A stretch of 5,786 bases of DNA, taken from contig CAMLQS010000325.1 of assembly GCA_946482165.1 (NCBI GenBank), positions 1 through 5,786 of the forward strand, written 5' to 3'. Position numbers and translations under genes: made by a program. The notes under the pieces are model-generated. The model had not been told where the DNA came from, did not search any database, and saw nothing but the letters and a program-made list of their open reading frames with translations. Shown one piece after another: positions 5,101 to 5,786 of the stretch (positions are counted from its first letter, which is position 1; each line of letters opens with the position of its first letter). The stretch is from an uncultured Verrucomicrobiota bacterium. GTDB taxonomy: Bacteria > Verrucomicrobiota > Verrucomicrobiae > Opitutales > Opitutaceae.

Positions 5101-5108
5101 AAGGTGGG
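5101..5108 (+). promoter_or_regulatory. Probable Shine-Dalgarno site of the flavin reductase-like gene
   Basis: The purine-rich aaggtggg ends three bases before the ATG at 5112, with AAGG seven bases away. This supports that ATG over the earlier ATG at 5042, which is in another frame. Confidence 0.45.
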
Positions 5109-5111
5109 CGC

Positions 5112-5729
5112 ATGGAACTCGACCTCGCCAAGCTCTCCGCCCGCGAAGCCTACACGTGGATGACCGACCTCATCACGCCGCGCCCGATCGCGTGGGTATC
5201 GACCGTCGACGCCCAGGGCCGGGTGAATCTCGCCCCCTTCTCGTTTTTCAACGGCGTGACGTCCGTGCCGCCGACGCTGCTCTTCGTGCCGGTCAACCTG
5301 CGCGACGGCGTGAAGAAAGACACCGTGCTCAACCTCGAGGCCGTGCCCGAGTGCGTGGTGAATATCGTGCCGCACGCCCTCGCGGCCAAGATGAACGCGT
5401 GCGCCGCGCGCCTGCCTCACGGCGAGAGCGAGTTCGCGGCCTTCGACATCGAGTCGGCGCCGAGCACCACCGTGCGCCCGCCGCGCGTGGCGGCGGCGCC
5501 GGCGGCGTTCGAGTGCCGCGTGCGCCAGATCGTGCCGGTGGGCGAGGGTGCGATGGGCGCCCATGTGGTGATCTGCGACATTCTGCGGCTTCACGTGCGC
5601 GACGACGTGCTCGGCGAAAAAGGCTCAGTCGATCCGGCCAAGGTCGACGCCATCGGGCGTCTTGGCGGCGAGGATTACGCGACCACGCGGGATCGGTTCC
5701 AGCTGGAGCGGCCCGACCGTCGGCGGTGA
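5112..5729 (+). CDS. Flavin reductase-like FMN-binding split-barrel protein
   Basis: The 205-residue product matches the flavin reductase-like family (PF01613 / DIM6-NTAB type) along its length. Motifs in order are ITPRPIAWVSTVDAQGRVNL (21-40), APFSFFNGV (41-49), PPTLLF (53-58), KDTVLNL (69-75), VVNIV (82-86), AAFECRV (131-137), MGAHVVICDI (148-157) and a C-terminal RLGGEDYATTRDRF (183-196). Family members bind FMN in a split beta-barrel dimer and reduce flavin or act on small molecules using NAD(P)H; the physiological substrate of this subgroup is usually not known. There is no signal peptide, so it is cytoplasmic. The length is normal for the family (about 200) and no key segment seems missing. 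The start has a purine-rich site upstream. No monooxygenase partner gene is in view that would use reduced flavin. It is transcribed away from the membrane protein gene and probably stands alone on this side. Confidence 0.9.
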   Translation: MELDLAKLSAREAYTWMTDLITPRPIAWVSTVDAQGRVNLAPFSFFNGVTSVPPTLLFVPVNLRDGVKKDTVLNLEAVPECVVNIVPHALAAKMNACAARLPHGESEFAAFDIESAPSTTVRPPRVAAAPAAFECRVRQIVPVGEGAMGAHVVICDILRLHVRDDVLGEKGSVDPAKVDAIGRLGGEDYATTRDRFQLERPDRRR

Positions 5730-5756
5730 GCGGCGGGCGGAGGAGCTCGACTTAGG

Positions 5757-5776
5757 GTCGGCCGCCGACGTGGCGG
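5757..5776 (+). repeat. Candidate dispersed repeat, copy 2: gtcgg/ccgac hairpin followed by gtggcgg
   Basis: gtcgg (5757-5761) and ccgac (5765-5769) flank ccg, and gtggcgg (5770-5776) follows, as in the copy at 1437-1461. In addition cgtcggcgg at the end of the flavin reductase-like gene (5718-5726) is the reverse complement of ccgccgacg (5762-5770), so a longer-range 9-bp stem could form around the stop codon. There is no T-run. The window ends ten bases later. Confidence 0.3.
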
Positions 5777-5786
5777 GGGCCAATGC

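Noticed and set aside
4253..5131. Alternative minus-strand frame across the membrane protein gene
   Set aside because: It is Arg/Ala-rich with no coherent hydrophobic segments, while the frame 4276-4959 gives well-formed membrane helices.
5042..5755. Open frame from ATG 5042 with aaggag just upstream
   Set aside because: The aaggag ends only one base before the ATG, the product is Arg-rich shadow sequence, and the frame at 5112 encodes a clear flavin reductase-like protein.
5730..5786. C-terminal end of a convergent minus-strand gene (frame ending IGPRHVGGRP, stop at 5754-5752)
   Set aside because: Only about ten codons are visible and they overlap the candidate repeat at 5757-5776, so coding cannot be told from chance.

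Overview
The window reads as a piece of a GC-rich (roughly 68-70 % by eye) Gram-negative chromosome. The mix points to the PVC group, most likely Verrucomicrobiota near Opitutaceae: a GH43-type lipoprotein, a TonB-dependent outer-membrane receptor with a paired-cysteine plug motif, small lineage-type hypothetical proteins, weak or absent Shine-Dalgarno sites and GC-rich palindromic repeats between genes. The taxon is an inference from style, not from a marker gene.

Layout: (1) 1-130, minus strand, the N-terminus of a small secreted or membrane protein rich in His and Cys, cut by the window edge. (2) 131-290, a divergent intergenic region. (3) 291-1415, plus strand, a lipoprotein with a GH43-like five-bladed propeller. 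(4) 1416-1585, a repeat-bearing spacer with GC-rich hairpins, one of them flanked by 7-bp direct repeats. (5) 1586-1891, plus strand, a 101-residue protein of unknown function. (6) 1899-4079, minus strand, a TonB-dependent receptor of 726 residues, tail to tail with the previous gene. (7) 4080-4275, its upstream region: an AT-rich island with a strong dyad ending at the base next to the start codon, then a GC-rich palindrome. (8) 4276-4959, minus strand, a multi-pass membrane protein that faintly recalls the Mpv17/PMP22 family. (9) 4960-5111, a divergent spacer with three tandem heptamers. (10) 5112-5729, plus strand, a flavin reductase-like FMN-binding split-barrel protein. (11) 5730-5786, a non-coding tail.

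The genes do not form one obvious pathway or operon. The lipoprotein would act on glycans at the outer membrane, but the receptor is the size of siderophore, metal or cobalamin receptors (about 700 residues), not of SusC-type glycan transporters (about 1000), so I do not join them into a polysaccharide utilisation locus. I see no transposase, phage gene, CRISPR array, tRNA or rRNA. The most interesting parts are the leader of the receptor gene, the paired-cysteine plug, and the small palindromic and heptamer repeats in the spacers. None of these amounts to a demonstrably new system on this evidence alone.
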